Of a DNA stretch of 64,000 nucleotides, positions 28,245 through 37,335 are shown piece after piece (the first letter of the stretch is position 1; every line of letters begins with the position of its first letter). The stretch covers positions 62,001 through 126,000 of the forward strand of contig CALVDE010000004.1 in assembly GCA_944326265.1 (NCBI GenBank), given 5' to 3'. The DNA is from an uncultured Bacteroidales bacterium. GTDB taxonomy: Bacteria > Bacteroidota > Bacteroidia > Bacteroidales > UBA932. The translations under genes and the position numbers were made by a program. The notes beneath the pieces are model-generated. The model worked only from the letters and a program-made list of their open reading frames with translations, did no database searches and had not been told where the DNA came from.

Positions 28245-29087
28245 TTAGTTGAAGGTTATGTCCAACCGACCGACCCACTCACCCTGAGCGCCTGCCTGCA
28301 CCACCACCACATCCTTGCCGTTGCGGTTGGGCCAGACCCTGGCAGATTTAAGGAAAGTGTGACTGTGTCCGCCGATTATAATGTCTATATTCTCCGATTC
28401 TTTAGCCAGGTTGATATCACATACCTGATCGGGATATCCGGAATAGCCCACGTGAGTAAGAGCTATGACCAGATCGCATTTCTCTGTATTCTTGAGATAA
28501 TCCGCCCACTTGTCAGCTGCCGCGAACGCATCCATATAGACCACGCCCTTGAGATTCTGACGGGCTACGAGTGTTCTCAGGCTGGTTGTCAGGCCGAAGA
28601 TGCCTATCTTCCTTCCTGCCTTCTCCACGATGACGTAGGGCACCACCAGATCCTCCAGAGCCGTTCCGGAGAAATCATAGTTGGCGCATACGGTCTGGAA
28701 CTCAGCCTTGGACAGACGGCGGGCCAGCTCGTCCACTCCGTTGTCGTACTCGTGGTTGCCGATGGCCGCGACCTCGTATCCGAGGGAGTTCATCAGCTCC
28801 ATCTCGAGGTCTCCGCCGAAGACGGTAAAATAAGGAGTGCCCTGGTTATAGTCCCCGGCATCGACTATCAGCACGTGGTCCTTGCCGTACTGGGAAAGCA
28901 CCTGATGAAAATACTCGGCGCGGCGGTGTATTCCTCCGGTGCCGGCCCCTTTGCCGGTGCGGACCTCCTCTATCTGGGAGTGGGTGTCATTGGTATGCAG
29001 GATGACCAGGTCCTGAGCGGTAAGAACAGGAGCTGCCGCAAACATAAGGAAGGCCGCCGCCAAAAACACATTACAGCTTATTCTCAT
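28245..29087 (-). CDS. 5'-nucleotidase-type metallophosphoesterase (N-terminal half)
   Basis: 280 residues with an N-terminal signal peptide (cleavage near VLTAQD). The calcineurin-like metal-binding motifs are complete: HTNDTHSQIEE (D-x-H), VDAGDYNQGTPYF, GNHEYDNGVDE, ALTHVGYSG and GGHSHTFLK. The protein stops where UshA/CpdB-type enzymes would continue into the substrate-specificity domain. That domain is encoded separately by the preceding gene at 29092-29837, four bases upstream. The split arrangement is usual in this order. The likely role is periplasmic nucleotide salvage. Confidence 0.93.
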   Translation of the reverse strand: MRISCNVFLAAAFLMFAAAPVLTAQDLVILHTNDTHSQIEEVRTGKGAGTGGIHRRAEYFHQVLSQYGKDHVLIVDAGDYNQGTPYFTVFGGDLEMELMNSLGYEVAAIGNHEYDNGVDELARRLSKAEFQTVCANYDFSGTALEDLVVPYVIVEKAGRKIGIFGLTTSLRTLVARQNLKGVVYMDAFAAADKWADYLKNTEKCDLVIALTHVGYSGYPDQVCDINLAKESENIDIIIGGHSHTFLKSARVWPNRNGKDVVVVQAGAQGEWVGRLDITFN

Positions 29088-29091
29088 AACA

Positions 29092-29837
29092 TCAGTCCTC
29101 TATGATTACACGTCCGTCTGTCCTGTTCTCCAGCACCACACCGGAGTCGGAGAGTTCCTGAAGATAGGCCACCGCAGCGTCCCTCATCACTATGCCTGTG
29201 CGCTCGATGGACAAGGCATCGCTGCCTATGTTGAAACGGTCGCCGCCGTCGAGAAGGAAATCGATTGTCACCAGATTATACATACCGTCCTCATCCAAAG
29301 GCTGTCCTCCGATCTGACAGTACTCTATCTCCTTGTCCTCAACCAGTATCCGCACCCGCCGAGAGCCTCGAAGCGTTCCTTCTCCGCGAAATTCTCCAGT
29401 ATCTCCCAGATATCCTTGCCCCTCATCACGGCCACTACGACCGAATTATTGAAAGGAAGGGTGGAATAGATATCGTAGACGCGGACCGCGCCCTTGGGGA
29501 AGTTGCTGCGGATGCCGCCCATATTTGTCAGGGACATGGTGGGATAACCGTTGTCGATATAAGGCTGCGCGGCGTGAATCAGCATGTCGGCCACCAGGTT
29601 GGTCAGGGCACTCTCCGGCTGGGACTCCTCTATCTCGGCATTGGAGTAGATGACCACCTTCATCAGAGGGCCCATCTGCTCCTCGTGCTCCGCGATGATG
29701 CTGTCCACCGGATACACGGTCGCACTCTCGTAGGTCGAGTCCATGCGCACCCTCTGCCACTTGTACTCAAAGTTCTGAGCACAGAGCAGCTGCCCCGCGG
29801 ACATCACTGTCAAAGTTATTAATAAGCACTTACGCAT
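29092..29837 (-). pseudogene. 5'-nucleotidase C-terminal domain protein, interrupted by a frameshift
   Basis: The first part (29325-29837 frame) has a signal peptide and the domain signature MSLTNMGGIRSNFPKGAV, through FNNSVVVAVMRGKDIWEILE and EALGG. It then runs into a wrong frame (CGYWLRTRR and stop). The other frame continues exactly where needed: VRILVEDKEIEYCQIGG and FLLDGGDRFNIG, to the end at 29092. One missing G in the run complementary to CCC at 29355-29357 would account for it. The break is in the last third, which forms part of the substrate pocket, so the product is probably non-functional unless the base is a sequencing error. It forms a natural pair with the metallophosphoesterase gene that follows. 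Confidence 0.85.
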
Positions 29838-29840
29838 ATC

Positions 29841-31193
29841 TTAGTACTTGAGCCATTTCCAAATATCCTTCCATGAGTACTTTGTGCCGTGCATCAGGAT
29901 ACCGATACGGTAAACTTTTCCGGAGAAGAACACGGCTATCAGGAAGGTAACCAGCAGCAGCCCGATGGACAGCAGCAGTTCCCAGGTCTGGACGCAGCCC
30001 TCGAAGGGCACGCGGGCGAGCATCACCATCGGGGAGGTGAATGGTATCATCGAGCCCCAGAAGGCCAGCTGGCTGTCGGGGTTCTGGAAGGCCTGAAGCA
30101 TGAGCAGCAGACCGATGATGAGGGGAATGGTCACGGGCAGGACGAGCTGCTGGGTGTCGGCCTCGTTGTCCACTGCGGAGCCTATGGCCGCGAAGAGGGA
30201 GGCGTACAGCAGGTAGCCGAGCACGAAGTAGATCAGGAAGCAGCCGATGATGAGGCCGAAGTTGACCTCCTTGATGGCCGAGAATACCTGTGCCATCTCG
30301 CTGTCGGAGGCCTGAGTCATCTGGGTTATCTGCTCGGTACCCATGCCGGCCATCTGGGTCATCTGTTCCATGGCCTCGGGGTCACCCATCAGTTCGGGGC
30401 CCATGGCGAGCTGGAAGCCGAAGACTATGGCCAGGGTCAGTATCACCCAGATGAAGAACTGGGTGAGGGCCACGCTGGCCACGCCGAGAATCTTGCCTAT
30501 CATCAGGTCGAAGGGCTTGACGGAGGAGACGATGACCTCGACTATCTTGTTGGACTTCTCGTTGATGACACTGGTCATGACCATGTTGCCGAACATTGTC
30601 ACGAACATGTAGATGACGAAGCCCATGATGAACGAGATGGCCATGTTGATGCCGAGTATCGACTCACGGTCCTGGCCGTCCTCGCTGACGATGTAGGTGT
30701 TCAGGTCCACCTCGTGGCTGAGATCCGCCTGTATCCGGTCAAAGTTCTCGATATTGTACTGCTGGAGCTTGTAGCGTTCGATGATGCTGTTGACATCGTC
30801 CTTTATCGCATCGCTCACCTTGGCGTTGATCTGCTTGGCGGCGTAGGCATCCACAGTCACATTGTTGGCTGTGTCCAGAGGGGAGACATACATCACGGCA
30901 TAGACTCCGAGGCTGTCAAGATGGTTCTTGATGAACTCCAGGTCAAGGTTGCCGGGGAGAATATACTCTATCGTCGCCCCGCTCTCGAGGGCCTGGGCCA
31001 CGACACCGGAGTCATCGACCACCATCACCTTGTTCACGTCCTTGTCCCAGTCGGCCATCATTATCAGCGAGGGCACGATCATCAGGGCCGCGAACAGGAT
31101 AGGCGTGACGATAGTGGTGATTATGAATGATTTTTTCTTGACGCGGATAGAGAACTCACGTCCCAGTACGAGTTGTATCTTCTTGAAGTCCAT
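29841..31193 (-). CDS. ABC-2 type transporter permease (NatB-like)
   Basis: 450 residues. One N-terminal membrane helix (SFIITTIVTPILFAALMIVP) is followed by a large extracytoplasmic segment of ~150 residues, then a cluster of five or six helices in the C-terminal half (FIMGFVIYMFVTMFGNMVM, FFIWVILTLAIVFGF, LIIGCFLIYFVLGYLL, TIPLIIGLLLMLQA, LLLSIGLLLVTFLIAVFF). This is the layout of the NatB/ABC-2 exporter family, linked to sodium or drug efflux. Residues AMGPELMGDPEAMEQMTQMA form an unusual Met-rich loop. It starts one base after the ATPase gene, so the two make one transporter. Confidence 0.9.
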   Translation of the reverse strand: MDFKKIQLVLGREFSIRVKKKSFIITTIVTPILFAALMIVPSLIMMADWDKDVNKVMVVDDSGVVAQALESGATIEYILPGNLDLEFIKNHLDSLGVYAVMYVSPLDTANNVTVDAYAAKQINAKVSDAIKDDVNSIIERYKLQQYNIENFDRIQADLSHEVDLNTYIVSEDGQDRESILGINMAISFIMGFVIYMFVTMFGNMVMTSVINEKSNKIVEVIVSSVKPFDLMIGKILGVASVALTQFFIWVILTLAIVFGFQLAMGPELMGDPEAMEQMTQMAGMGTEQITQMTQASDSEMAQVFSAIKEVNFGLIIGCFLIYFVLGYLLYASLFAAIGSAVDNEADTQQLVLPVTIPLIIGLLLMLQAFQNPDSQLAFWGSMIPFTSPMVMLARVPFEGCVQTWELLLSIGLLLVTFLIAVFFSGKVYRIGILMHGTKYSWKDIWKWLKY

Positions 31194-31194
31194 A

Positions 31195-32118
31195 TTACTT
31201 GCCCTCCCCTTTTACTAATTGGATGAAAATATCGTTCATGCTCGGTATCAGCTCGCGGTAGGACACCACGTCGATGCCGCTGCCGGCCAGTTCCGAGAGT
31301 ATCTGAGCCGAGGGCGTACCCTTGGCCACGTCGTAGACAGCCCTGCGGATGTCCTTGTGCTCCACGTCGAAAGCGAGGGTCAGCACCGGTGAGCCGGACA
31401 GCTCTACGGAAGCATCTGAAGGACGGTAGAGCACCTCAATCTGGTTGCGGCCGTGCTCGCGGCGGATCTGCTCCACACCGCCGGTGACCACGAGGTTGGA
31501 CTTGTTGATCAGGGCAATATTGTCACAGAGTTCCTCCACCGAAGCCATGTTGTGGGTCGAGAGGATGACCGTCGTGCCCTCGTCCCTCATGCGCAGGATC
31601 TCGTCGCGGATAAGCTGGGCGTTGACCGGATCAAAGCCGGAGAAAGGCTCGTCAAGAATCAGCAGCTCGGGTCTGTGGAGGACGGTAGTGATGAACTGCA
31701 CCTTCTGGGCCATACCCTTGGAGAGTTCCTCCACCTTCTTGTTCCACCAGCTCTCGATGCCGAACTTCACGAACCATTTCTTGAGTTCGGTCATGGCCTG
31801 CTGGCGGCTGAGTCCCTTGAGACGGGCCAGATACATGGCCTGCTCCCCTACCTTCATCTTCTTGTAGAGGCCCCTCTCCTCGGGGAGGTAGCCGATGCGG
31901 TAGACGTCGTCAGGGACGACAGGGTTGCCGTTAAAGAGCACGATACCGGAATTGGGCACCGTGATCTGGTTCATAATGCGGATGAGGGTGGTCTTGCCGG
32001 CACCGTTGGGGCCGAGCAGACCGAAGATAGTCCCCTTGGGGACTTCTATCGAGACATGGTTCAGGGCGGTGTACGTGCCGAACACCTTGACTATGTCCCT
32101 ACAGGTTATCGTGTTCAT
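31195..32118 (-). CDS. ABC transporter ATP-binding protein (NatA-like)
   Basis: 307 residues. Walker A is GLLGPNGAGKTT, the signature is ELSKGMAQKVQ (a variant of LSGGQ usual in this subfamily), Walker B is LLILDEPFSGFDP and the switch His is in LSTHNMASVEE. A C-terminal extension of ~80 residues is typical of NatA/YhaQ-like proteins. It powers the permease encoded directly downstream. It comes 15 bases after the TapB-like gene. Confidence 0.94.
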   Translation of the reverse strand: MNTITCRDIVKVFGTYTALNHVSIEVPKGTIFGLLGPNGAGKTTLIRIMNQITVPNSGIVLFNGNPVVPDDVYRIGYLPEERGLYKKMKVGEQAMYLARLKGLSRQQAMTELKKWFVKFGIESWWNKKVEELSKGMAQKVQFITTVLHRPELLILDEPFSGFDPVNAQLIRDEILRMRDEGTTVILSTHNMASVEELCDNIALINKSNLVVTGGVEQIRREHGRNQIEVLYRPSDASVELSGSPVLTLAFDVEHKDIRRAVYDVAKGTPSAQILSELAGSGIDVVSYRELIPSMNDIFIQLVKGEGK

Positions 32119-32133
32119 ATTGTCTTGAAAATA

Positions 32134-32841
32134 CTATTCGAACTTGATGGATACCAGCTCCTGGGTGTGGTCCAGACGGCCCTTGCGGTCATATACCGCC
32201 TGCCTGATGCAGCCGATGCCGGCCGCATACCAGGTCTCTATGCGCTCGGTCTTGGAGAATACCGTCTTGGTCACCTGCTCCTCCTTGATCAGAAAGCAGT
32301 CAAAAGTCCCCGCCGGGACGGTGATGCTCTTCTGCTCCACCACCTGTCTGTTCTTAGTAATAATAGTGGCCGATATACTGCCCACCTTCACCTTGATTGT
32401 ACCGTCGGCAATGGTCGTGCCCGCCTTCATACCGGCAGGGACACTGCTCGCATCGCCCTTGGACATGATATCCTGAACTTTCATCAATTTGCCCACGTCG
32501 TTCATCCGTGACACCGTACCCTCAGGACCGCCTACTGTGACCTCCATGGGAAGATTGCCGCCGTTGTCGCTGAAAAGGAGCTTGCCGTCAGCATCATAGA
32601 AATACTGGTCGAATGTCACCGTACCCTTCGAGAGAGTGCCCTCGACAGCCGACACCTTCATGATGAAAGAGCCGGTACGGGCACCGCCGGCATCATAATT
32701 GACGTATTCCAGGGTCATGCCCTTGGTGATGGGGCAGTACCCCGACTTGTCATAGTCCTGTGCAGATACAGAATATCCGCCGACGAGCGCAAGGGCTGCG
32801 GCGGACATTACTGCGAACATTGTAATGGTTCCTTTTTTCAT
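32134..32841 (-). CDS. Exported TapB-like / DUF3108-type protein
   Basis: 235 residues with a signal peptide (cleavage near SVSAQD). The mature protein is all-beta, with the repeated pattern MTLEYVNYDAGGARTGSFIM and VPAGTFDCFLIKEE...ETWYAAGIGCIRQAVYDRKG. That is the VPAGxFDC-x-x-I ... WYA-x-x-G pattern of TapB/DUF3108 proteins, periplasmic or surface proteins with a lipocalin-like or LolA-like fold. Function unknown. It lies between the CNNM/CBS gene (21 bases upstream) and the ABC exporter in one operon. Confidence 0.75.
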   Translation of the reverse strand: MKKGTITMFAVMSAAALALVGGYSVSAQDYDKSGYCPITKGMTLEYVNYDAGGARTGSFIMKVSAVEGTLSKGTVTFDQYFYDADGKLLFSDNGGNLPMEVTVGGPEGTVSRMNDVGKLMKVQDIMSKGDASSVPAGMKAGTTIADGTIKVKVGSISATIITKNRQVVEQKSITVPAGTFDCFLIKEEQVTKTVFSKTERIETWYAAGIGCIRQAVYDRKGRLDHTQELVSIKFE

Positions 32842-32862
32842 TGTCCGTTATGCTTTTAACTA

Positions 32863-34179
32863 TTAGTCTTTTTCCTTTTCCCTCTCATCGTCCCGGATCT
32901 CCTCTTCGGGAGCGGACTGAAGTTTGTTGACCAGCACCTTGTCTATCCTCGGGCCGTCCATGTCCACCACCTCGAGGCGGAAACCGTTCCAGTCCACATA
33001 CTCACCGGACTGGGGGATGTGCTCGAGCATCTCAAGAATCAGACCGCCGACGGTGTTGTAGTCGTTGTCGGCCGCCAGGTCCTCCATGTCGAAGTGGGCC
33101 AGGAAGTCGTAGAAAGGACACTGACCGTCCACCAGCCAGCCGCCGCTCTTGCGCTCGATGATGTCCGGCTCGTCCTCCTCGTCATCAATCGAGCCTACCA
33201 GACCCTCCAGGATATCCTTGTAGGTCACTATGCCCTGGCATACTCCGAACTCATCGCAGACCAGACCGTAGGTCACATGGGCCTTCTTCATCTGCTCGAG
33301 TACCTTATATACATCGGTGTACTCGTGGAAGTACTGCACGGGGCGGATGATGTCGTCGATTGAGAACTTCTCCTTGTCCAGCTTGCCGAACAGATCCTTG
33401 AGGTACACTACACCGACTATCTCGTCCAGACTGCCGTCTCCCACCGGATACACCTCGAAAAGATTCTCCTGTACTATTGTGTTTATCTCCTCGCGGGTCA
33501 TATCCCTGTCCAGCCAGACAATCTCGTTGCGGCTGGTCATTATAGACTCGATACTTCTGTCTCCCAAAGAGAACACCCTCTCCACAATGTCCTGCTCCAC
33601 ATCCTGCACCTCGCCGTCCTCCTTGCCCTCGGCCACCATCGACTTGATCTCCTCCTCGGTCACCTTCGACTCCTTCTCCTCCACATGGAATGCCTTAGTG
33701 AAGAGCGATGTGCTCTTGTCCAGTATCCACACGAAAGGGGTCGCTATCCAGGAGAGGACCAGCATCGGGCCGGAAACGACCTTGGCGATATTCTCGGGAG
33801 AACCCATGCCCAGACGCTTGGGTACCAGCTCGCCGAGGACTATGGTCAGGTAGGTCACGATGATGACGATGGTCACCTGCGCCACCGGCTGGGCCACGCT
33901 CTCCGAGAGTCCCCAGCCCTCGAGAATGTCCGAGAACTTGTATGCTATCGAGTCTCCGGAATAGAGACCGGTGAGGATACCGATGAGGGTTATGCCTATC
34001 TGGACGGTGGAGAGGAACTTGTTGGGTCTCTCCGTCAGGTTGAGTACGTTCCTGGCGGTCCGGCTGCCGCGCTTGGCATCCGCTGTAAGACTTGATTTTC
34101 TAGCACTTATAAGAGCGACCTCACTCATGGAGAAGAGGCCGTTGAGCAGAATAAGCAGAAGTATTATAAATATTTCCAT
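32863..34179 (-). CDS. CNNM/CBS-domain membrane protein (hemolysin C / CorC family)
   Basis: 438 residues. The N-terminal CNNM region has about four membrane helices (IFIILLLILLNGLFSMSEVALISARK with the typical Ser-Glu, then FLSTVQIGITLIGILTGLYSG and a VTIVIIVTYLTIVLGELVPKR stretch). Two CBS domains occupy about 205-330 (IMTSRNEIVWLDRD and GLVCDEFGVCQGIVTYKDIL). A C-terminal CorC_HlyC domain is at about 350-425 (DYNTVGGLILEMLEHIPQSGEY). Family members affect magnesium or cobalt efflux. It heads the eight-gene minus operon with its own -7 element. Confidence 0.93.
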   Translation of the reverse strand: MEIFIILLLILLNGLFSMSEVALISARKSSLTADAKRGSRTARNVLNLTERPNKFLSTVQIGITLIGILTGLYSGDSIAYKFSDILEGWGLSESVAQPVAQVTIVIIVTYLTIVLGELVPKRLGMGSPENIAKVVSGPMLVLSWIATPFVWILDKSTSLFTKAFHVEEKESKVTEEEIKSMVAEGKEDGEVQDVEQDIVERVFSLGDRSIESIMTSRNEIVWLDRDMTREEINTIVQENLFEVYPVGDGSLDEIVGVVYLKDLFGKLDKEKFSIDDIIRPVQYFHEYTDVYKVLEQMKKAHVTYGLVCDEFGVCQGIVTYKDILEGLVGSIDDEEDEPDIIERKSGGWLVDGQCPFYDFLAHFDMEDLAADNDYNTVGGLILEMLEHIPQSGEYVDWNGFRLEVVDMDGPRIDKVLVNKLQSAPEEEIRDDEREKEKD

Positions 34180-34204
34180 TCAGATGTTTGAGTAGTCACG
34201 GATG

Positions 34205-34212
34205 CAAAAATA
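34205..34212 (-). promoter_or_regulatory. -7 element of the eight-gene operon 34179-26629
   Basis: TATTTTTG on the minus strand, 26 bases ahead of the ATG at 34179, in the 58-base gap after tdk. No -33 element fits well. Confidence 0.55.
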
Positions 34213-34237
34213 ATGAAATTTCGGAATTAAAACAGAG

Positions 34238-34810
34238 TTAGTCTGAATTCTCCATGCATTTATTGAAGCAATGGCGGCACAGGGGCTCGTAGATGTCCTT
34301 CTCTCCGAGTTCCACCAGCCGGTCGCTGGCGCTCAGGCGGTGGGAGTGCAGAGCCGGATCACCGCAGCGCACGCAGATGGCGTGAACCTTGTCCACATAC
34401 TCGGCCACGGCCATCAGAGCTGGCATCGGACCGAACGGATTACCCTGATAATCCATGTCCAGACCGGCGACGATGACCCTGATGCCGGACGATGCCAGCT
34501 GCCGGCACACGTCCACTATCCCGTCATCGAAGAACTGGGCCTCGTCGATACCCACCACGTCCACGTCTCCCGACAGCAGCAGGATGCTAGCCGAGGACTC
34601 GACCGGAGTCGACATGATGGCGGTGGCATCGTGCGAGACCACCTCCTCTGCCGAGTACCGTGTATCTATTCCGGGCTTGAATATCTCCACCCGCCGGTTG
34701 GCGAACTTGGCCCGCTTGAGCCTGCGGATCAGCTCCTCGGTCTTGCCCGAGAACATCGAGCCGCATATAACTTCGATCCAGCCCGGTTTTTTTGCGTATT
34801 CTGAAAACAT
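34238..34810 (-). CDS. tdk: Thymidine kinase (type II)
   Basis: 190 residues from the ATG at 34810 ([20 protein letters not shown]). The upstream ATG at 34852 lies at the predicted transcript start and is rejected. It phosphorylates thymidine for DNA precursor salvage. The P-loop is [11 protein letters not shown], the Walker B/lasso region [16 protein letters not shown], followed by [20 protein letters not shown]. The zinc ribbon has Cys pairs in CVRC and CRHC, the full set of four ligands. It is divergent from rsmI. Confidence 0.95.
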   Translation of the reverse strand: MFSEYAKKPGWIEVICGSMFSGKTEELIRRLKRAKFANRRVEIFKPGIDTRYSAEEVVSHDATAIMSTPVESSASILLLSGDVDVVGIDEAQFFDDGIVDVCRQLASSGIRVIVAGLDMDYQGNPFGPMPALMAVAEYVDKVHAICVRCGDPALHSHRLSASDRLVELGEKDIYEPLCRHCFNKCMENSD

Positions 34811-34823
34811 TTTCTTACTTTTG
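34791..34823 (+). promoter_or_regulatory. Promoter for rsmI, overlapping the 5' end of tdk
   Basis: TTTG at 34791-34794, a 21-base spacer, then TACTTTTG at 34816-34823. The predicted leader of about 65 bases runs through the tdk promoter. The -33 element lies inside the first codons of tdk. Confidence 0.6.
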
Positions 34824-34860
34824 TGTTCTGACGGATGCTCACGTCCCGGCATCCGGACTG

Positions 34861-34868
34861 CAAATTTA
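34861..34868 (-). promoter_or_regulatory. -7 element for tdk
   Basis: TAAATTTG on the minus strand predicts a transcript start near 34856 and a leader of about 45 bases to the ATG at 34810. Confidence 0.55.
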
Positions 34869-34891
34869 ACATTTTATAACATTTCCATACC

Positions 34892-35602
34892 ATGGCAGGC
34901 AAGCTTTACATCGTGCCCACCCCTGTGGGCAATCTGGAGGACATGACTTTCAGGGCGGTGGAAGTTCTCAAGCAGGTCGACCTGATCCTGGCCGAGGACA
35001 CCCGCACCACCTCTGTGCTGCTCAGGCACTACGGCATCTCCAAGCCGACCGAGGCCCACCACAAGTTCAACGAGCACGCCCGGGTGCGTCCCGTCTGCGG
35101 GAAGATACTTTCCGGAATGAACATCGCACTGGTCTCTGACGCAGGTACTCCGGGCATTTCCGACCCAGGATTCATGCTCACCCGGGAATGCGCCGAAGAG
35201 GGCATCGAAGTCATCACCCTGCCCGGGGCCACGGCCTTCGTACCCGCCCTGGTCGACTCGGGGCTGCCGCTGGACCGCTTCGCCTTCGAGGGCTTCCTGC
35301 CGGTCAAGAAAGGCCGCCAGACCCGGCTGACCCAGCTCGCTTCCGAGGGCCGTACAATGGTCTTCTACGAGTCTCCATACCGTCTGGCCAAGACACTTTC
35401 GCAGATGTGTGAATACTTCGGGGCGGACAGAAAAGCCTCCGTCTCACGCGAGATCAGCAAGATACACGAGGAGACCCGGCGCGGCACCCTCCAGGAGCTG
35501 GCCTCGTGGTACACAGACAACCCGCCCAAGGGCGAGATAGTACTGATCGTAGAAGGGAAGGATTATGCGGGACGAAGAGAACAGGAAGAAGCGGAAGAGT
35601 GA
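34892..35602 (+). CDS. rsmI: 16S rRNA (cytidine-2'-O)-methyltransferase
   Basis: 236 residues. It methylates the ribose of C1402 in 16S rRNA. The N-terminal block VPTPVGNLEDMTFRAVEVLK and then LAEDTRTTSVLLRHYGI are hallmark RsmI sequences. SDAGTPGISDPGFML follows, and PGATAFVPALVDSGLP and FEGFLPVKKGRQTRL complete the tetrapyrrole-methylase fold. The C-terminal 38 bases overlap the start of the next gene in another frame. Confidence 0.96.
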   Translation: MAGKLYIVPTPVGNLEDMTFRAVEVLKQVDLILAEDTRTTSVLLRHYGISKPTEAHHKFNEHARVRPVCGKILSGMNIALVSDAGTPGISDPGFMLTRECAEEGIEVITLPGATAFVPALVDSGLPLDRFAFEGFLPVKKGRQTRLTQLASEGRTMVFYESPYRLAKTLSQMCEYFGADRKASVSREISKIHEETRRGTLQELASWYTDNPPKGEIVLIVEGKDYAGRREQEEAEE

Positions 35603-36356
35603 GCGCATTTTCTCAAACGGTGTAATCATACTGGTGTTCCTGCTCCTGGCCGTTCAGTCGGTATTCTTTTTCAGACAGCTGATAGACAATCATCTGCGCA
35701 GCAGAATTCCGGCAGAGACATCCGTCACGCACAGCGCATCGCCAGACGGCAGACCGGAAAGCAAACCGGACTCCTCCAGCAGCAGATCCTCCGACACCCA
35801 GGCCGCAGTACAGTCCTCAGGCAGTCCGAAAGCCGGAATTTCAGCCTGCGCAGGCACATCTGCGGAAAAACCGGACAATGCCATGTTCCCGGACAGCCAG
35901 GAGAAGAAAGAAAGCCCTGACTACAGATATGACGGATGGAAATGGGATATGGTCGAGCTCAACTCCGCCGACAGCGCGGCCCTGGACGCCCTTCCAGGCA
36001 TCGGTCCCTACTACGCCCGCCAGATTCTGGCCTACCGCGAACGCCTGGGCTTCTACGCCGACATCTCCCAGCTGCTGGACATCCGGGGCATGGATACCGC
36101 CCGCCTAAACCGCCTGAGCGGCCGCCTCTACATCGCACCGGAATCCCTCCGCCCTCTCGACCTCTACACCATGCCGGTCGACTCCATGGCCGCCCATCCA
36201 TACATCGGTCCCTACGCAGCCAAGGGCATCGACCGCCTCCGCCGCACCCTCCCCGAAGCGGAATTTACCTTCCAGACAATCCTCGACAGCAAGATTCTCC
36301 CGGAAGCGCAGGCCCGGCGCCTCGCCCTGTATTTTCCCGAGGCAGAGAAACCGTAA
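35565..36356 (+). CDS. Membrane-anchored helix-hairpin-helix (ComEA-like) protein
   Basis: 263 residues. A short basic N-terminus precedes one membrane helix (ILVFLLLAVQSVFFF, about 23-38), then a low-complexity Ser/Pro-rich linker (about 50-110). The C-terminal half has helix-hairpin-helix motifs: VELNSADSAALDALPGIGPYYARQILAYRERLGF is the standard ComEA-type opening, and a second degenerate copy is in HPYIGPYAAKGIDRL. Such domains bind DNA non-specifically; a role in DNA uptake or at the cell envelope is inferred. It overlaps rsmI by 38 bases, so the two are cotranscribed. Confidence 0.85.
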   Translation: MRDEENRKKRKSERIFSNGVIILVFLLLAVQSVFFFRQLIDNHLRSRIPAETSVTHSASPDGRPESKPDSSSSRSSDTQAAVQSSGSPKAGISACAGTSAEKPDNAMFPDSQEKKESPDYRYDGWKWDMVELNSADSAALDALPGIGPYYARQILAYRERLGFYADISQLLDIRGMDTARLNRLSGRLYIAPESLRPLDLYTMPVDSMAAHPYIGPYAAKGIDRLRRTLPEAEFTFQTILDSKILPEAQARRLALYFPEAEKP

Positions 36357-36406
36357 GCTGGAGCGCATCACCTTTTCATGAATTTTCGTATTTTTTGCAT
36401 TCAGAA

Positions 36407-37276
36407 ATGCGCTCAATCATATACATAATTCCGGCAATCCTGCTGACCATCCTGACCGGCTGCTCCAAGACCGGGCCTGACAGTCCTGTGCGGGACGATG
36501 TCACGGTGCACTGGGCCATCTCTCCCGGAGGCCTGGGGGACATGGGGTACAATGACATCATCTTCGGAGGGATATCTGCAGCTGCCAGCCGGTACGATTT
36601 CGGACTCTACTACTACCGCCCTGAAAGCGCGGAGGAAATCTATCCCACAGTAAAACAATGGATCAGCGAACCGCAGGCCGAAGGCACCCGCAGCCTCTTC
36701 GTCCTGGGAGCCTCCGACTACGAGGTTACGGTAAGGGAACTGATGAGCGACGGAGCATTTCCGCTGCCCGAGGGCAAGGACATGCTGATGCTGGAATATT
36801 TCGCCGACGACCTACCGGTGCATACCATAGGGATAGTAGCCATGTCCGCCGCATATCTGGCCGGATGCGTAGCCGACTCCCTGAACCGCACGCCGGCGGC
36901 ACTGCCCTGGGAATGTACAGATACATGCGCGACTACAGCGTTCCGTGTATGATAGTGGGCATGGACATGGACCAGTCCGACCTGGCTCCCGACAACATGT
37001 GCTGCTCGATGATCAAGCGCATCGACCGCGCCGTTGTCCTGTGGATGGACAGCTACATCCGGGGCGAAGAGATTCCGCTGCGCACCATACACGGTATGGC
37101 AAGCATTCACTGTATACGTCCAGGAATGGGAAAATCCTGACAACGAGGAAAACCGTACGGCAACCTTCAAGGTAGAATGGAAAACCAGGCCGGAATCCGA
37201 TTCTTTCAGCTATTATCCAATAGTCGTCACTCAGCTGAACGACAGCTCCATCGAGCCCGGCCCGGCTGCCATCTGA
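36407..37276 (+). pseudogene. Remnant of a BMP-family-like substrate-binding lipoprotein
   Basis: A start with lipoprotein signal (MRSIIYIIPAILLTILTGC) leads into AISPGGLGDMGYNDIIFGGI, which resembles basic-membrane-protein family periplasmic binding proteins. This frame runs to 36952. The homologous continuation YMRDYSVPCMIVGMDMDQSD and MIKRIDRAVVLWMDSYIRGE is in the frame ending at 37140. The end (FTVYVQEWENPDN to QLNDSSIEPG) is back in the first frame, up to 37276. Two frame changes are therefore needed, and the middle third of a normal ~350-400-residue protein seems missing near 36915. It is decayed, with no intact copy in the window. Confidence 0.7.
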
Positions 37277-37335
37277 CATCCGGAGAAGGCGGCCCGGAAC
37301 CCGAAACGCAAGCCCGACACAGCCAGCCGGACCTG

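Noticed and set aside
29889-31130. 413-codon plus-strand frame opposite the ABC permease, rich in His and Asp
   Set aside because: Composition is the reverse complement of hydrophobic membrane-helix codons; not a metal-binding protein.
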